In this document: positions 33,505 to 41,407 of the stretch, piece by piece
How positions within the stretch are numbered: position 1 is the first letter of the stretch
Layout of the letters: every line of letters starts with the position of its first letter
Assembly: GCF_002952775.1 (NCBI RefSeq)
Contig: NZ_CP025066.1
Location: forward strand, 62,001-126,000
DNA from: Halalkaliarchaeum desulfuricum
GTDB taxonomy: Archaea > Halobacteriota > Halobacteria > Halobacteriales > Haloferacaceae
Direction: 5' to 3'
DNA: 64,000 bases
The notes under the pieces: generated by a model
Told to the model about the DNA's origin: nothing
Database searches by the model: none
What the model saw: only the letters and a program-made list of their open reading frames with translations
Made by a program: the position numbers and the translations under genes

Positions 33505-35511
33505 GTGTCGTGGAGTACTCCCCGGTCGCTCGCGGTGGCCGGGATCGTTCTGGCGCTGCTTTTCGGACTCGGAACACTCGGACTGTTCGTCGTCGACGCC
33601 GGCGCGACCGAAACCGAGCCGGTTCCGTTCGACGAGACAGTTACAGTCGGGCTGACGAGCGAAACCGCCGCGACGCTCGATGAAAACGTCTCCCTTCCCA
33701 GGGTCCAGGTGTTTTACTCGCAGTACCGGTACGTCACCGGCTACTACGGCGTCGGGACGTACGCCGACGTGAGCAGCCAGCCGGGACACGACGCCCAGTT
33801 CGGCTACCCGATGGCCGTCCACGTCACCGATTATGCGGGCACCGGGATCCGCCTCGACGAGGACGGCTATCCCGCACCCATGCGAACGCCGGGATGGGTC
33901 GCCGCCGACGAGGCCGTCTACGTCGTCGAAAGCGACGCCCGAAGCCCCGACGGGGGCGCTACCGTCCCGTTCTCGAACCGGGGTGAGGCGGAGGCGTTCG
34001 TCCACGATCACGGCGGTGAGGTGGTCGACTGGGAAACCGCGCTCGACCGGAGCGAGGAACGATCGGGCGCCGAGAGCGTCCGAAAGTCGGTCGACGATCG
34101 CAGGGTCCAGGCCGACACCGAGGTCGACTCCCGGACCCAATTGCTCGACGAGGAGGCCCGCCCCGTCTCCGTCGTCGTCGGCGAGGACGCCGACACGATC
34201 CAGGCTGCCGTCGACGCCGCCGAACCGAACACGACGGTGGTCGTCCCGCCCGGGACCTACGAGGAGCACGTCGAGATCGACCGCCCGATCACCCTCGTCG
34301 GCGTCGACGGGAACGGCTCGCGGGTTCACCTCAGCGGCGACGGCAACGGAACGGTGATCCGGATCACCGCCGACCGGGCCGCTGTGGCCGGCGTGGCAAT
34401 CTCGGGGGTAGGAAACGAAACCCGGGATCCCGACGCGGTCCCGACGGACGCCTGGGACGCCAACGTGGAGCTGGGGTACGGCCACGGGGACGCCGGGATC
34501 GCCGCCGTGGACGCCGCGGACGTGCTGATCGCCGGAGTCGCCGTCGACACGCCCGCAAACGGGATCCTGCTGCGGGACAGCCCCGGTGCAGTCGTCCGGG
34601 ACGTCGACGTCGTCGGAGCCGACGAGTGGCTCGACGGCTTCATGGGGGTGATGGTGATGCGCTCGCCTGCAGTCGTCGAGAACTCGACGTTCGCCGGCGG
34701 CCGGGACGGCGTGTACACACACCGCTCTCACGGGGCGGTCGTGCGCAACAACTCGATGGACGGGATGCGATACGGCGTTCACCTGATGCACACCGACGAC
34801 GCGCTGATCGCTGACAACGTCGTCAGGGGTGGCGCGTTCGGCGGCATCACGATCATGACTGATCCCGCCGGGAACGCGATCGTCGGCAACGACGTCACGA
34901 ACAGCTCGACCGGGATCTCCCCGTCGGGGAGCGACGTCTACGTCGCCGAAAACGTGCTCGTCGACAACGACCGCGGGATGTCGACGGCGACCCGGACGTC
35001 GCTGTACGAACACAACGTCCTGGCGAACAACGACGTGGGCGCGCGGGTGTCGAGCATTCTCCCGACGAATCGGATCGTCGCGAACGACTTCGTCGGGAAC
35101 GAACGGCACGTGTACGCGAGCGGGATCGGACCGCTCCGGATCTGGACCCACGACGGTGCCGGGAACTACTGGGACGGCGCGCTCGGCGACCTGGACGGGG
35201 TGAACGAGCCCGGTGATGCGACGACGCTTTCACGCGAGTACGTCGCCACGGATCCAGTCGACGAACGACTCGGCCGGACCGCCGGGGCGACGACGTTGGC
35301 TCGCTCCCCGGCTGTTGGCGCGCTGCGGTCGCTTTCCGACGCCGTTCCCGGTCTCAAAACCGGTGGCGTCGTCGACGTCGCTCCGCGTGGCTCCCCTGCA
35401 AACCCGGAGGTACTGGAGAGGGCGAAACTGCTCGAGTGGATCGACGACACGGAGACAGCAGCCGACACCGGGTCGGAGAAAACGGAAGACCGAACCGAGG
35501 AGGAACGATGA
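33505..35511 (+). CDS. nosD: NosD-like periplasmic protein with N-terminal NosL-like region
   Basis: 668 aa from a GTG at 33505. A membrane anchor/signal (LAVAGIVLALLFGLGTLGLFV) is followed by a NosL-like section (about 45-185: RVQVFYSQYRYVTGYYGVGTY, GYPMAVHVTDYAG, WVAADEAVYVVESDAR, VPFSNRGEAEAFVHDHGGEV). The rest is a parallel beta-helix of NosD type (TIQAAVDAAEPNTTVVVPPGTY, GILLRDSPGAVVRDVDVVG, NRIVANDFVGNERHVYASG, NYWDGALGDLDG). NosD with NosF and NosY forms an ABC complex delivering copper to NosZ via NosL; that is family knowledge. Confidence 0.88.
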   Translation: MSWSTPRSLAVAGIVLALLFGLGTLGLFVVDAGATETEPVPFDETVTVGLTSETAATLDENVSLPRVQVFYSQYRYVTGYYGVGTYADVSSQPGHDAQFGYPMAVHVTDYAGTGIRLDEDGYPAPMRTPGWVAADEAVYVVESDARSPDGGATVPFSNRGEAEAFVHDHGGEVVDWETALDRSEERSGAESVRKSVDDRRVQADTEVDSRTQLLDEEARPVSVVVGEDADTIQAAVDAAEPNTTVVVPPGTYEEHVEIDRPITLVGVDGNGSRVHLSGDGNGTVIRITADRAAVAGVAISGVGNETRDPDAVPTDAWDANVELGYGHGDAGIAAVDAADVLIAGVAVDTPANGILLRDSPGAVVRDVDVVGADEWLDGFMGVMVMRSPAVVENSTFAGGRDGVYTHRSHGAVVRNNSMDGMRYGVHLMHTDDALIADNVVRGGAFGGITIMTDPAGNAIVGNDVTNSSTGISPSGSDVYVAENVLVDNDRGMSTATRTSLYEHNVLANNDVGARVSSILPTNRIVANDFVGNERHVYASGIGPLRIWTHDGAGNYWDGALGDLDGVNEPGDATTLSREYVATDPVDERLGRTAGATTLARSPAVGALRSLSDAVPGLKTGGVVDVAPRGSPANPEVLERAKLLEWIDDTETAADTGSEKTEDRTEEER

Positions 35512-36272
35512 CCGAAACGGAACGCGAACAGACCGACGAGCCGGTCCTGGCCGCCGAAAACCTCACCCACAGCTACGGCGACGTCGCCGTCCTCGACGGT
35601 GTCACCCTCGAAATCCCGGAGGGGAGATTCACCGCCCTTATCGGGCCCAACGGCGCGGGAAAGACCACCCTGTTGCGGCTGCTCGTGGGGCTGGAACGTC
35701 CCGATGGTGGGCGGATACGCTACGACGGTCCGGACCGACCGCGCCGGATCGGCTACCTCCCACAGCGACCGGCGTTCCGTCCGGAGTTTACGGCCGCGGA
35801 GACGCTGTACTTTTACGAGTCGTTGCTCGGCGTCCCGGAGCCGCAGCCGCGTGCACACCTCGAACGTGTCGGGCTGGCTGCGGCTGCCGATCGTCCGGTC
35901 GGCGCTCTCTCCGGCGGAATGCGCCAGCTGCTCGGGATCGCACAGGCAGTGATCGGTGACCCACCGGTCGTCGTCCTGGACGAGCCCGCCCACGGGCTGG
36001 ATCCGGGGATGCGATCCCGGATCTTCGGTGCCATCGAAGAGCTCGCGGCGCGGGGGGTTGCAGTTCTCGCGACGACCCACGACCTGAACGCGGTCGAGCG
36101 CAGTGGGGACCGCATCGGGGTGCTCGACCGCGGGCGTGTCGTCCGCGTCGGGACGCCCGCGGCACTGCGGGACGAACTCGGAGTAGAAACGCTGACCGAG
36201 GCGTACGACGCCTCCGTCGCCGGCGCCGCAGGAACCGTCTACGTCGAGGAATCCGGAGGTGAACAACAGTGA
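35508..36272 (+). CDS. nosF: ABC transporter ATP-binding protein, NosF-like
   Basis: 254 aa. LAAENLTHSYGDVAVLDGVTLEI, Walker A GPNGAGKTTLLRLL, Q-loop LPQRPAFRPE, signature LSGGMRQLLGIAQAV, Walker B VVVLDEPAHGLDPG, and switch His in ATTHDLNAVE. The ATG overlaps the nosD stop by 4 bases. It would power the membrane protein encoded next. The NosF role follows from context with NosD and NosY. Confidence 0.92.
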   Translation: MTETEREQTDEPVLAAENLTHSYGDVAVLDGVTLEIPEGRFTALIGPNGAGKTTLLRLLVGLERPDGGRIRYDGPDRPRRIGYLPQRPAFRPEFTAAETLYFYESLLGVPEPQPRAHLERVGLAAAADRPVGALSGGMRQLLGIAQAVIGDPPVVVLDEPAHGLDPGMRSRIFGAIEELAARGVAVLATTHDLNAVERSGDRIGVLDRGRVVRVGTPAALRDELGVETLTEAYDASVAGAAGTVYVEESGGEQQ

Positions 36273-37162
36273 CCGACGAGGCTACTGGAGCCTCCGTTGA
36301 TGAACGTATCCAGAGCCAGGGAGACGGGTCGCCGCCGGCAGGTCGCCGGAGCCTGACGGCACCGATCGCGGCGATCGCCGCACGCGAGCTCCGATCGACG
36401 ATGCGCAGCACCGGCGGCCTCCTGTTTGCCGCGGCGCTTTCGGTCGCGATCGTCGGCGTGGCGTACGCCGGCGGCGGCTATCGGTCGAGCTATCTGGCGA
36501 CGAGCGTGGACCTCCTTGCGGCGCTGGAGGTGTTGTTGCCGGTTGTGGCGGTGGCGTTCGGCTACCGGACGCTGCTTTCTGACGCACGAAGCGGCGAGCT
36601 CGACGTGCTGTTGACGTATCCGGTCGCCGCCTGGCAACACGTTCTCGGCGCGTATCTTGGGCGGGCGATCCCGCTTTCGGCGGTGGTGCTCGTTCCGTTC
36701 CTGGCCGTCGCCGGACTGGTGTCGGTGTCGACGGCGCCGGAGGCATCGGTGTTCGCGACCCACGCGGGGGCCGATTCGCCGATCCTTTTCGCGCGGCTCG
36801 CCGCGTTGAGCCTGTTGTACGCGCTCGTCGCGCTTTCGGTCGGCGTCGCGGTGTCGGCGGTGGCGACCTCGGCCCGTGTCGGAATCGCGCTGTCGGTCGG
36901 TGCCGTCGTCGGGATCGTTCTGGTCGCCGACCTCGCTATCGTCGGCGGCCTCGCGAGCGGAGCCATCGGGGGAGAGTCGATCCACGCCACGCTGGCGCTG
37001 TCCCCCGCGAGCGCGTTCCGTGGGCTGGTGTTCGAGACCGTTATCTCCGTTGCCGGCGGGGCTGGGCCGGAGACGGCGTCGACGACGGCGAGCCTCACCG
37101 GACTCTCGGCCTGGCTCGTCGGCTCTCTCGCCGTGGCGGTGGTGGCACTCCGACTCCGATAA
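36269..37162 (+). CDS. nosY: ABC transporter permease, NosY-like
   Basis: 297 aa. After a cytoplasmic start containing IAAIAARELRSTMRSTGGLLFA come six helices (VALSVAIVGVAYAGG-like first, VLLPVVAVAFGYRTLLSD, ..., AALSLLYALVALSVGVAVSAVA, LSVGAVVGIVLVADLAIVG, AWLVGSLAVAVVALRL). This is ABC2-type; NosY is the closest functional label given nosD-nosF upstream. The ATG overlaps nosF by 4 bases. Confidence 0.9.
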   Translation: MTDEATGASVDERIQSQGDGSPPAGRRSLTAPIAAIAARELRSTMRSTGGLLFAAALSVAIVGVAYAGGGYRSSYLATSVDLLAALEVLLPVVAVAFGYRTLLSDARSGELDVLLTYPVAAWQHVLGAYLGRAIPLSAVVLVPFLAVAGLVSVSTAPEASVFATHAGADSPILFARLAALSLLYALVALSVGVAVSAVATSARVGIALSVGAVVGIVLVADLAIVGGLASGAIGGESIHATLALSPASAFRGLVFETVISVAGGAGPETASTTASLTGLSAWLVGSLAVAVVALRLR

Positions 37163-37190
37163 CGCGGACGGCTCGTCGATTACGGAGATT

Positions 37191-37230
37191 CAAGGAGAAA
37201 GCCTCGCGCTTCAGCGCGCGGAGGATGTCA
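37191..37230 (+). mobile_element. Possible IS200/IS605-type element end (hairpin remnant)
   Basis: AAGGAGAAAGCCTCGCGC, TTCA, GCGCGCGGAGGATGTCA: a near-palindromic hairpin followed by GGATGTCA. Right ends of haloarchaeal IS200/IS605/IS1341-type elements, as I remember them, finish with GAAAGCCTCG, a hairpin and GAGGATGTCAC, which also form the scaffold of the TnpB guide RNA. No tnpA or tnpB gene is near. It may simply be a stem-loop terminator between convergent genes. Confidence 0.5.
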
Positions 37231-38322
37231 ATCGCCCCAGGTCGCAGCCAGCACCCGCCGCCAGTTCCCGTGGGCGAGCAACACACACTCCCGGCGGCTG
37301 TATCCGCGCGCCTCGATCGCGTCGAACAGTCCGGGGAGTCCGGCGACGTCCTCGACGGACGAAAGCACCGTCGCGCCATCGAAGTCCGAACCGAGACCGA
37401 CGTGCTCGACGCCGGCGACGTCGACGGCGTGATCCAGGTGATCGAGGAGGGTCGAAAGCGGGAGATCCCGATCGTCGTCGCCGTCCGGGTGGAGAAACCG
37501 GGTCGCGAACGTGAGCCCGACGATCCCGTCGCGGTCGGCGATCGCCCGCAACTGTCCGTCGGTCAGGTTCCGCGAGGAGGGACAGATTTCGTGAACTCCA
37601 GCGTGGCTCACGACCGGCGGGTGCTCCGTTTCGGCCAATACGTCCCGAACGCCGGCCGCGTTGAGGTGGGCACAGTCGACGATTAGCCCCCGGTCGTTGC
37701 ACGCCCGGACCAGCGTCCGTCCGGCGTCCGTGAGGCCGGGGCCGTGGTCGGGGGTCGATCCGTGGACGAACGGCACCCCGCGAGCGAACGCGTTCGGTCG
37801 GCTCCAGACGAGCCCGACCGACCGGAGCCCCGCGTCGACGAGGACGTCGAGGTTCGACAGGTCGGCTGCGATTCCGCCTGCACCCTCGACGTGCGGGATC
37901 GCCCCCACGCAGTCGCCGGCCAGGCAGGCGTCGAAATCCGCGATCGAATCCACGATCCGGAACCGGTCGTCCGCGGCGGCCCACCGGGAAAGCAAAGCGA
38001 GTTGGGCGCGAGTCGCGCGTGCCGCCACCGCCGGATCCACCGGCGGCGGTACGTCGCCGGCGTCGAAGTCGACCGCGGAGAGATCGAGTGAATCCGGATC
38101 GAGGTCGTTGGAGACGAACGCGGCGAAGAAGCCGGCAGCCAACCCACCGTCGAGCGCGCGAGGGAGATCGACGTGTCCGTCACGACCCTCGAGGAACGAT
38201 CCGACATCGCCGCCGGGAATCGCCGGCTCGTCCTCCGATCCCTCGAGCAGCTCCTCGTAAACGCGCAACAGCACGTCGTTGTGTCCGTCGACGACGCGGT
38301 ATCCGACGGTGTCCTCACCCAT
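37228..38322 (-). CDS. Membrane dipeptidase family (peptidase M19)
   Basis: 364 aa. Metal-site residues of the renal-dipeptidase family: VVDGHNDVLLR (His14, Asp16), AIPHVEGAGGI (Glu), VDCAHLNAAGV, VVSHAGVHEICPSSRNLTDG, HVGLGSDFDGA, and a terminal AHGNWRRVL. This family hydrolyses dipeptides; some members act on other amides. The ATG at 38322 is the family start; it overlaps the upstream peptidase gene by 8 bases. Confidence 0.9.
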   Translation of the reverse strand: MGEDTVGYRVVDGHNDVLLRVYEELLEGSEDEPAIPGGDVGSFLEGRDGHVDLPRALDGGLAAGFFAAFVSNDLDPDSLDLSAVDFDAGDVPPPVDPAVAARATRAQLALLSRWAAADDRFRIVDSIADFDACLAGDCVGAIPHVEGAGGIAADLSNLDVLVDAGLRSVGLVWSRPNAFARGVPFVHGSTPDHGPGLTDAGRTLVRACNDRGLIVDCAHLNAAGVRDVLAETEHPPVVSHAGVHEICPSSRNLTDGQLRAIADRDGIVGLTFATRFLHPDGDDDRDLPLSTLLDHLDHAVDVAGVEHVGLGSDFDGATVLSSVEDVAGLPGLFDAIEARGYSRRECVLLAHGNWRRVLAATWGD

Positions 38323-39496
38323 CGATGACGTTCGACTCGAGATCCCGGGGATAGTAGGTGAGCCATTCGGTCCCCGACTCGGTGATCGCGATGGTGTCGG
38401 AGTGGCGGTATCCCGCGTCGTCGGTGTACAGCCCCGGCTCGATCGTGTAGATCTGTCCGGGCGCGAGCTCGGTTGCACTACCCTCGTACCGTTCGCTCCA
38501 GCCACGGTCGAGGTACGGCGGCTCGTGACCCTCCATCCCGATGTTGTGGCCGACGTGGTGCTGCGCCAGCTCCGTCACCCCCTGTTCCTCGAAGTACTCC
38601 CACACCTGTCGATCGACGTACTCGACGGATACGCCGGGGGAAAGCGCCTCGATCGCGATCGTCTGCGCCTCCAGCATCAGCTCGAAGTAGTGTTCGTCCT
38701 CGTCGGTGTAGTCGCCGACGAACATCGTCCGCTCCAGCTCCGAGTGGTAGCCGTCGACGTTCGCGGAGGCGCCGGTGATCAGCACGTCCCCCCGGGAGAG
38801 CCGTTCGTTCGGGGTGTGGCCGTGGGGAAGCGCCGTCTCCTCGCCGGAGATGTAGCCGGCGTGAACCGGGCCGCTCCCGCGGACCCGCACGGCGTACCGT
38901 TCGCCGAGCGTGTCGAGCATCGCCCGCGAGGCGTCCATGGAGGCGCGCTGGCTGACCGTGGCAGGGTGGGCGCCGACCTCGGTGTACTCCGCGAGATACC
39001 GGTGTCCGAGGTTGGCCCACTTGGCGGACTCCCGAACCAGATCGACCTCCGCGTCGGTCTTCTCCCACCGCATCCGGGAGATCCACTCCTGGGTGTCGAC
39101 CTCCAGGAACTCGGACAGCGCCGGCCCTTCGTATCCCATCACGCCGGGTGCACCGTCCGAGTCGGCCGCGACGCGGTCGACGTCGAGTTCCCGAAGCATC
39201 TCGACTGCGGTCTCGATGGGTTTCCCGCCCGGATAGTCGAAGTAGTGATACACTGCATCGATGCGAGGATTCGGTTCGACGCGCTCGAGTTCGAGTCGCG
39301 GGACCGTGATCGCGACGCGGTCGGACGTCACCGCCAGACAGACAGGACGTTCGGTCTGGATGTGATAAAAGCCGGTGAGATACTCGATGCTCGTCGACCC
39401 GAACCAGACGGCTGCGTCCGCTTCGGCCTCGGACAGCCGGCCGCGGATCTCGGCCAGTCGAGCGCGGAACTCTTCGGGGGGAACGCGGGTCGCCAT
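38315..39496 (-). CDS. M24 family (Xaa-Pro peptidase-like) protein with altered metal ligands
   Basis: 393 aa. The creatinase N-terminal domain is followed by the pita-bread fold: VQLVR-like AEVDLVRESAKWANLGHRYL, GDVLITGASANVDGYHSELERTMFVG, QHHVGHNIGMEGHEPPYLD, YTIEPGLYTDDAG, DTIAITESGTEWLT. In metal-dependent members the second motif reads D-x-G...D-x-T-R-T; here Thr and Glu (SELERT) replace the two aspartates, so a canonical dinuclear site is doubtful. Paired by an 8-base overlap with the dipeptidase gene; together they suggest peptide catabolism. Confidence 0.85.
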   Translation of the reverse strand: MATRVPPEEFRARLAEIRGRLSEAEADAAVWFGSTSIEYLTGFYHIQTERPVCLAVTSDRVAITVPRLELERVEPNPRIDAVYHYFDYPGGKPIETAVEMLRELDVDRVAADSDGAPGVMGYEGPALSEFLEVDTQEWISRMRWEKTDAEVDLVRESAKWANLGHRYLAEYTEVGAHPATVSQRASMDASRAMLDTLGERYAVRVRGSGPVHAGYISGEETALPHGHTPNERLSRGDVLITGASANVDGYHSELERTMFVGDYTDEDEHYFELMLEAQTIAIEALSPGVSVEYVDRQVWEYFEEQGVTELAQHHVGHNIGMEGHEPPYLDRGWSERYEGSATELAPGQIYTIEPGLYTDDAGYRHSDTIAITESGTEWLTYYPRDLESNVIDG

Positions 39497-39578
39497 ACGC
39501 GTGGAATGCGCCCCCGTCGGCAAAAACTATCGGGAGCCGGAACGGAGAAGCTGCACGATCGTCCGCCGGACCGTCGGC

Positions 39579-40190
39579 CTACGTTTTCCGTGCGAACGCG
39601 AGCGTCCCGCTCACGCTTTCGACGTACGCCCGGACGGTTTCGCCCTCGCGCGCGCCCGAGACGAAGATCGTGTATTCGCCCCGTTCGGCGACCCCGTCTC
39701 CCTTTCGACCGGTGCTTATGATCTCGAGTTCGTACGTCTTGCCCGACTCGACGGTTTCCCGCTCCGTCCGGTTCGGTGTGCTCACGTGACCTTTGGCGAC
39801 GGGGCGGAACGCACCGCAGGCCTCACATCGGAGCATCTCCGTCCGGTTTTCGGTGACGAGTCGGGTGTCCGGCAGGCCACACTCCGAGCAGGTGACGTAT
39901 CGGGAGACGTACCCTTCGACGGCCTCGTCGAAGTCGGCTCCGCTGAAGTTCCCGTTGTATCGTGCCCGCCCAGATTCGAACTGACCGGCCGTTCCCAGTT
40001 CCTGCTGGACGTGACTGTGGAGGTGTTCCGGATCGCGCGAGAGCGCATCCGCCACCGCAGAAATGTTCGTAAAGCGCGTGAACGCGCCGTCGGGTTCCGC
40101 CTCCGCGTCCGGTATTCGCAGCCGCGCCTCCTCCCCACCGAGTTCCGGCATGGCATCGATCGCTCGATCCAGGCTCGCTTCGTAATCCAT
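39579..40190 (-). CDS. Translation initiation factor aIF2 beta with C-terminal TRAM domain
   Basis: 203 aa. Residues 1-130 match aIF2-beta: [73 protein letters not shown] and [12 protein letters not shown] (zinc ribbon, four Cys). Residues ~135-203 form a TRAM domain, [22 protein letters not shown]...[16 protein letters not shown], which binds RNA. aIF2 carries initiator tRNA to the ribosome. The fusion with TRAM is usual in haloarchaea. ATG at 40190. Confidence 0.93.
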   Translation of the reverse strand: MDYEASLDRAIDAMPELGGEEARLRIPDAEAEPDGAFTRFTNISAVADALSRDPEHLHSHVQQELGTAGQFESGRARYNGNFSGADFDEAVEGYVSRYVTCSECGLPDTRLVTENRTEMLRCEACGAFRPVAKGHVSTPNRTERETVESGKTYELEIISTGRKGDGVAERGEYTIFVSGAREGETVRAYVESVSGTLAFARKT

Positions 40191-40313
40191 GCCTCGAGTG
40201 AGGGGAAGGAGACGGAAAGCCCTTCCGCGAGTCTCGCTCACACAGGGAAATGACCCGTGCGAGCGGTCGCGACTGACTACCGACAGACACCGACTGACCA
40301 CCGACTGACGTTT

Positions 40314-40327
40314 GACAGACGTCTGTC
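40314..40327. promoter_or_regulatory. Perfect 14-bp palindrome upstream of cdrL
   Basis: GACAGACGTCTGTC, exactly palindromic, ends 15 bases before the TATA element of cdrL. Its half GACAGACG matches the GTAAGACG motif found around cdrS at six of eight positions. A good candidate operator for a ribbon-helix-helix protein. Confidence 0.7.
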
Positions 40328-40342
40328 GGACAGGAAGGAAGA

Positions 40343-40350
40343 TTAAAATA
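40343..40350 (+). promoter_or_regulatory. TATA element of cdrL
   Basis: TTAAAATA, 23 bases before the cdrL ATG at 40373, in the place expected for a leaderless haloarchaeal transcript. Confidence 0.6.
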
Positions 40351-40372
40351 CTGGGGAACGAATTGTGGAACG

Positions 40373-40984
40373 ATGAGCAAGATCACCTTCCGCGCGGACG
40401 ACGACCTCGTCGAGCGGCTGGAGGCGTACGACGCCTCCAAAAGCGAGGTCATGCGGGAGGCACTTCGCACGTACCTCGATGCGTCCGACGGCAGTGAAAC
40501 AGGGGGCGTTTCCTCCGGACCGTCGCCGGAGAGCGCGGCGGACGGCCGGGCCGGCGTAGCGGAGGACGGTATCGACGCACTGATCGCCCAGCGAGTCGAC
40601 GAACTCGTCTCCGAGCGGCTCGACGCCCGATTCGGATCGTTTGCGCCGGCGTCAGCGCCGGAAGTGACCGTAAACGTCAGTCTCGAGGGTGCTGCCGCCG
40701 AAGATGCAGACTCGACTGTCACACACGAAACGGAGAGTGATACGGACGGGGACGCGCGTAAGACGGAGCGCGAAAACGCGGGTGACCAGGCGAAAACGCC
40801 GCGTAAGACGTGCGCGCAATGTGGAGATGAAGTACCGGGAGAGCACGTGTACTGCCCGAACTGCGGCGAAAAGTCGTCGCGTCGCGTGTTCTGTGACTGC
40901 GGAGACGAGCTCCGGTCTGACTGGTCGTTCTGTCCGAGTTGCGGCCGTCGAACGCCGGCTGCGGACGTCCTCGATCCGAGATAA
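40373..40984 (+). CDS. cdrL: Ribbon-helix-helix and zinc-ribbon regulator CdrL
   Basis: 203 aa. The N-terminal RHH domain is [33 protein letters not shown]; a long acidic linker follows; the C-terminus carries two zinc ribbons, [19 protein letters not shown] and [19 protein letters not shown]. Haloarchaeal CdrL is encoded upstream of cdrS-ftsZ2 and regulates that operon. The gene order here is identical. The DNA contains two GTAAGACG sites inside the linker region. Confidence 0.9.
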   Translation: MSKITFRADDDLVERLEAYDASKSEVMREALRTYLDASDGSETGGVSSGPSPESAADGRAGVAEDGIDALIAQRVDELVSERLDARFGSFAPASAPEVTVNVSLEGAAAEDADSTVTHETESDTDGDARKTERENAGDQAKTPRKTCAQCGDEVPGEHVYCPNCGEKSSRRVFCDCGDELRSDWSFCPSCGRRTPAADVLDPR

Positions 40985-41074
40985 GCAGCTATACCGAACG
41001 TGCAAACGTCGAAAACGAACGCCTCGAGGCTGTTTACGGCCGATATTCTATAATGTCTTACGTTAGCCGGTACT

Positions 41075-41084
41075 TTTAAGTATA
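41075..41084 (+). promoter_or_regulatory. TATA element of the cdrS-ftsZ2 transcript
   Basis: TTTAAGTATA in a locally A/T-rich stretch between cdrL and cdrS. It would place the transcription start at about 41105, directly on the GTAAGACG-GT-CGTCTTAC palindrome. Confidence 0.6.
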
Positions 41085-41106
41085 TCCCATCGGTGGGTAT
41101 GATTGC

Positions 41107-41124
41107 GTAAGACGGTCGTCTTAC
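41107..41124. promoter_or_regulatory. GTAAGACG palindrome, probable operator of cdrS-ftsZ2
   Basis: GTAAGACG, spacer GT, CGTCTTAC. A second, more widely spaced pair follows at 41175-41182 (plus) and 41201-41208 (minus), and a 7/8 match at 41054-41061. The placement around a TATA element is typical for a repressor or autoregulator. Confidence 0.72.
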
Positions 41125-41224
41125 AGCGTGACGCCGTTCCGGGGTGGGTCGTCCACGTCGGGCGGTTTTCGCGTGTAAGACGGGTGCCAACATGGCCGGC
41201 CGTCTTACCGGGGGAACATAAAAT

Positions 41225-41404
41225 ATGGAGCGTGTGACACTTCGCATCCCGAAACAGCAGATCGAGGAGGTCGAACAGATGGTCGAGACCGGCCAGTTCC
41301 CGAACCGCTCGGAGGCGATCCGATCGGCGGTGCGGGAGATGATAAACGAAAACGACGGCGAAGCCGACTCGCGTCGCCGGAACCACAACTGGGCGAAGGT
41401 GTAG
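41225..41404 (+). CDS. cdrS: Short ribbon-helix-helix regulator CdrS
   Basis: 59 aa. [20 protein letters not shown], then [20 protein letters not shown] gives one RHH (CopG-like) domain; the tail [17 protein letters not shown] is charged. In haloarchaea CdrS controls ftsZ2 and cell division and is cotranscribed with it. The stop at 41402-41404 is three bases from the ftsZ2 ATG. The gene is short enough to be missed by automatic callers. Confidence 0.93.
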   Translation: MERVTLRIPKQQIEEVEQMVETGQFPNRSEAIRSAVREMINENDGEADSRRRNHNWAKV

Positions 41405-41407
41405 ACG

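Noticed and set aside
33319-35151. 610-codon minus-strand frame opposite nosD
   Set aside because: Shadow of a high-GC coding region; Arg/Val/Pro-rich product with no domain, whereas the plus strand encodes NosD.
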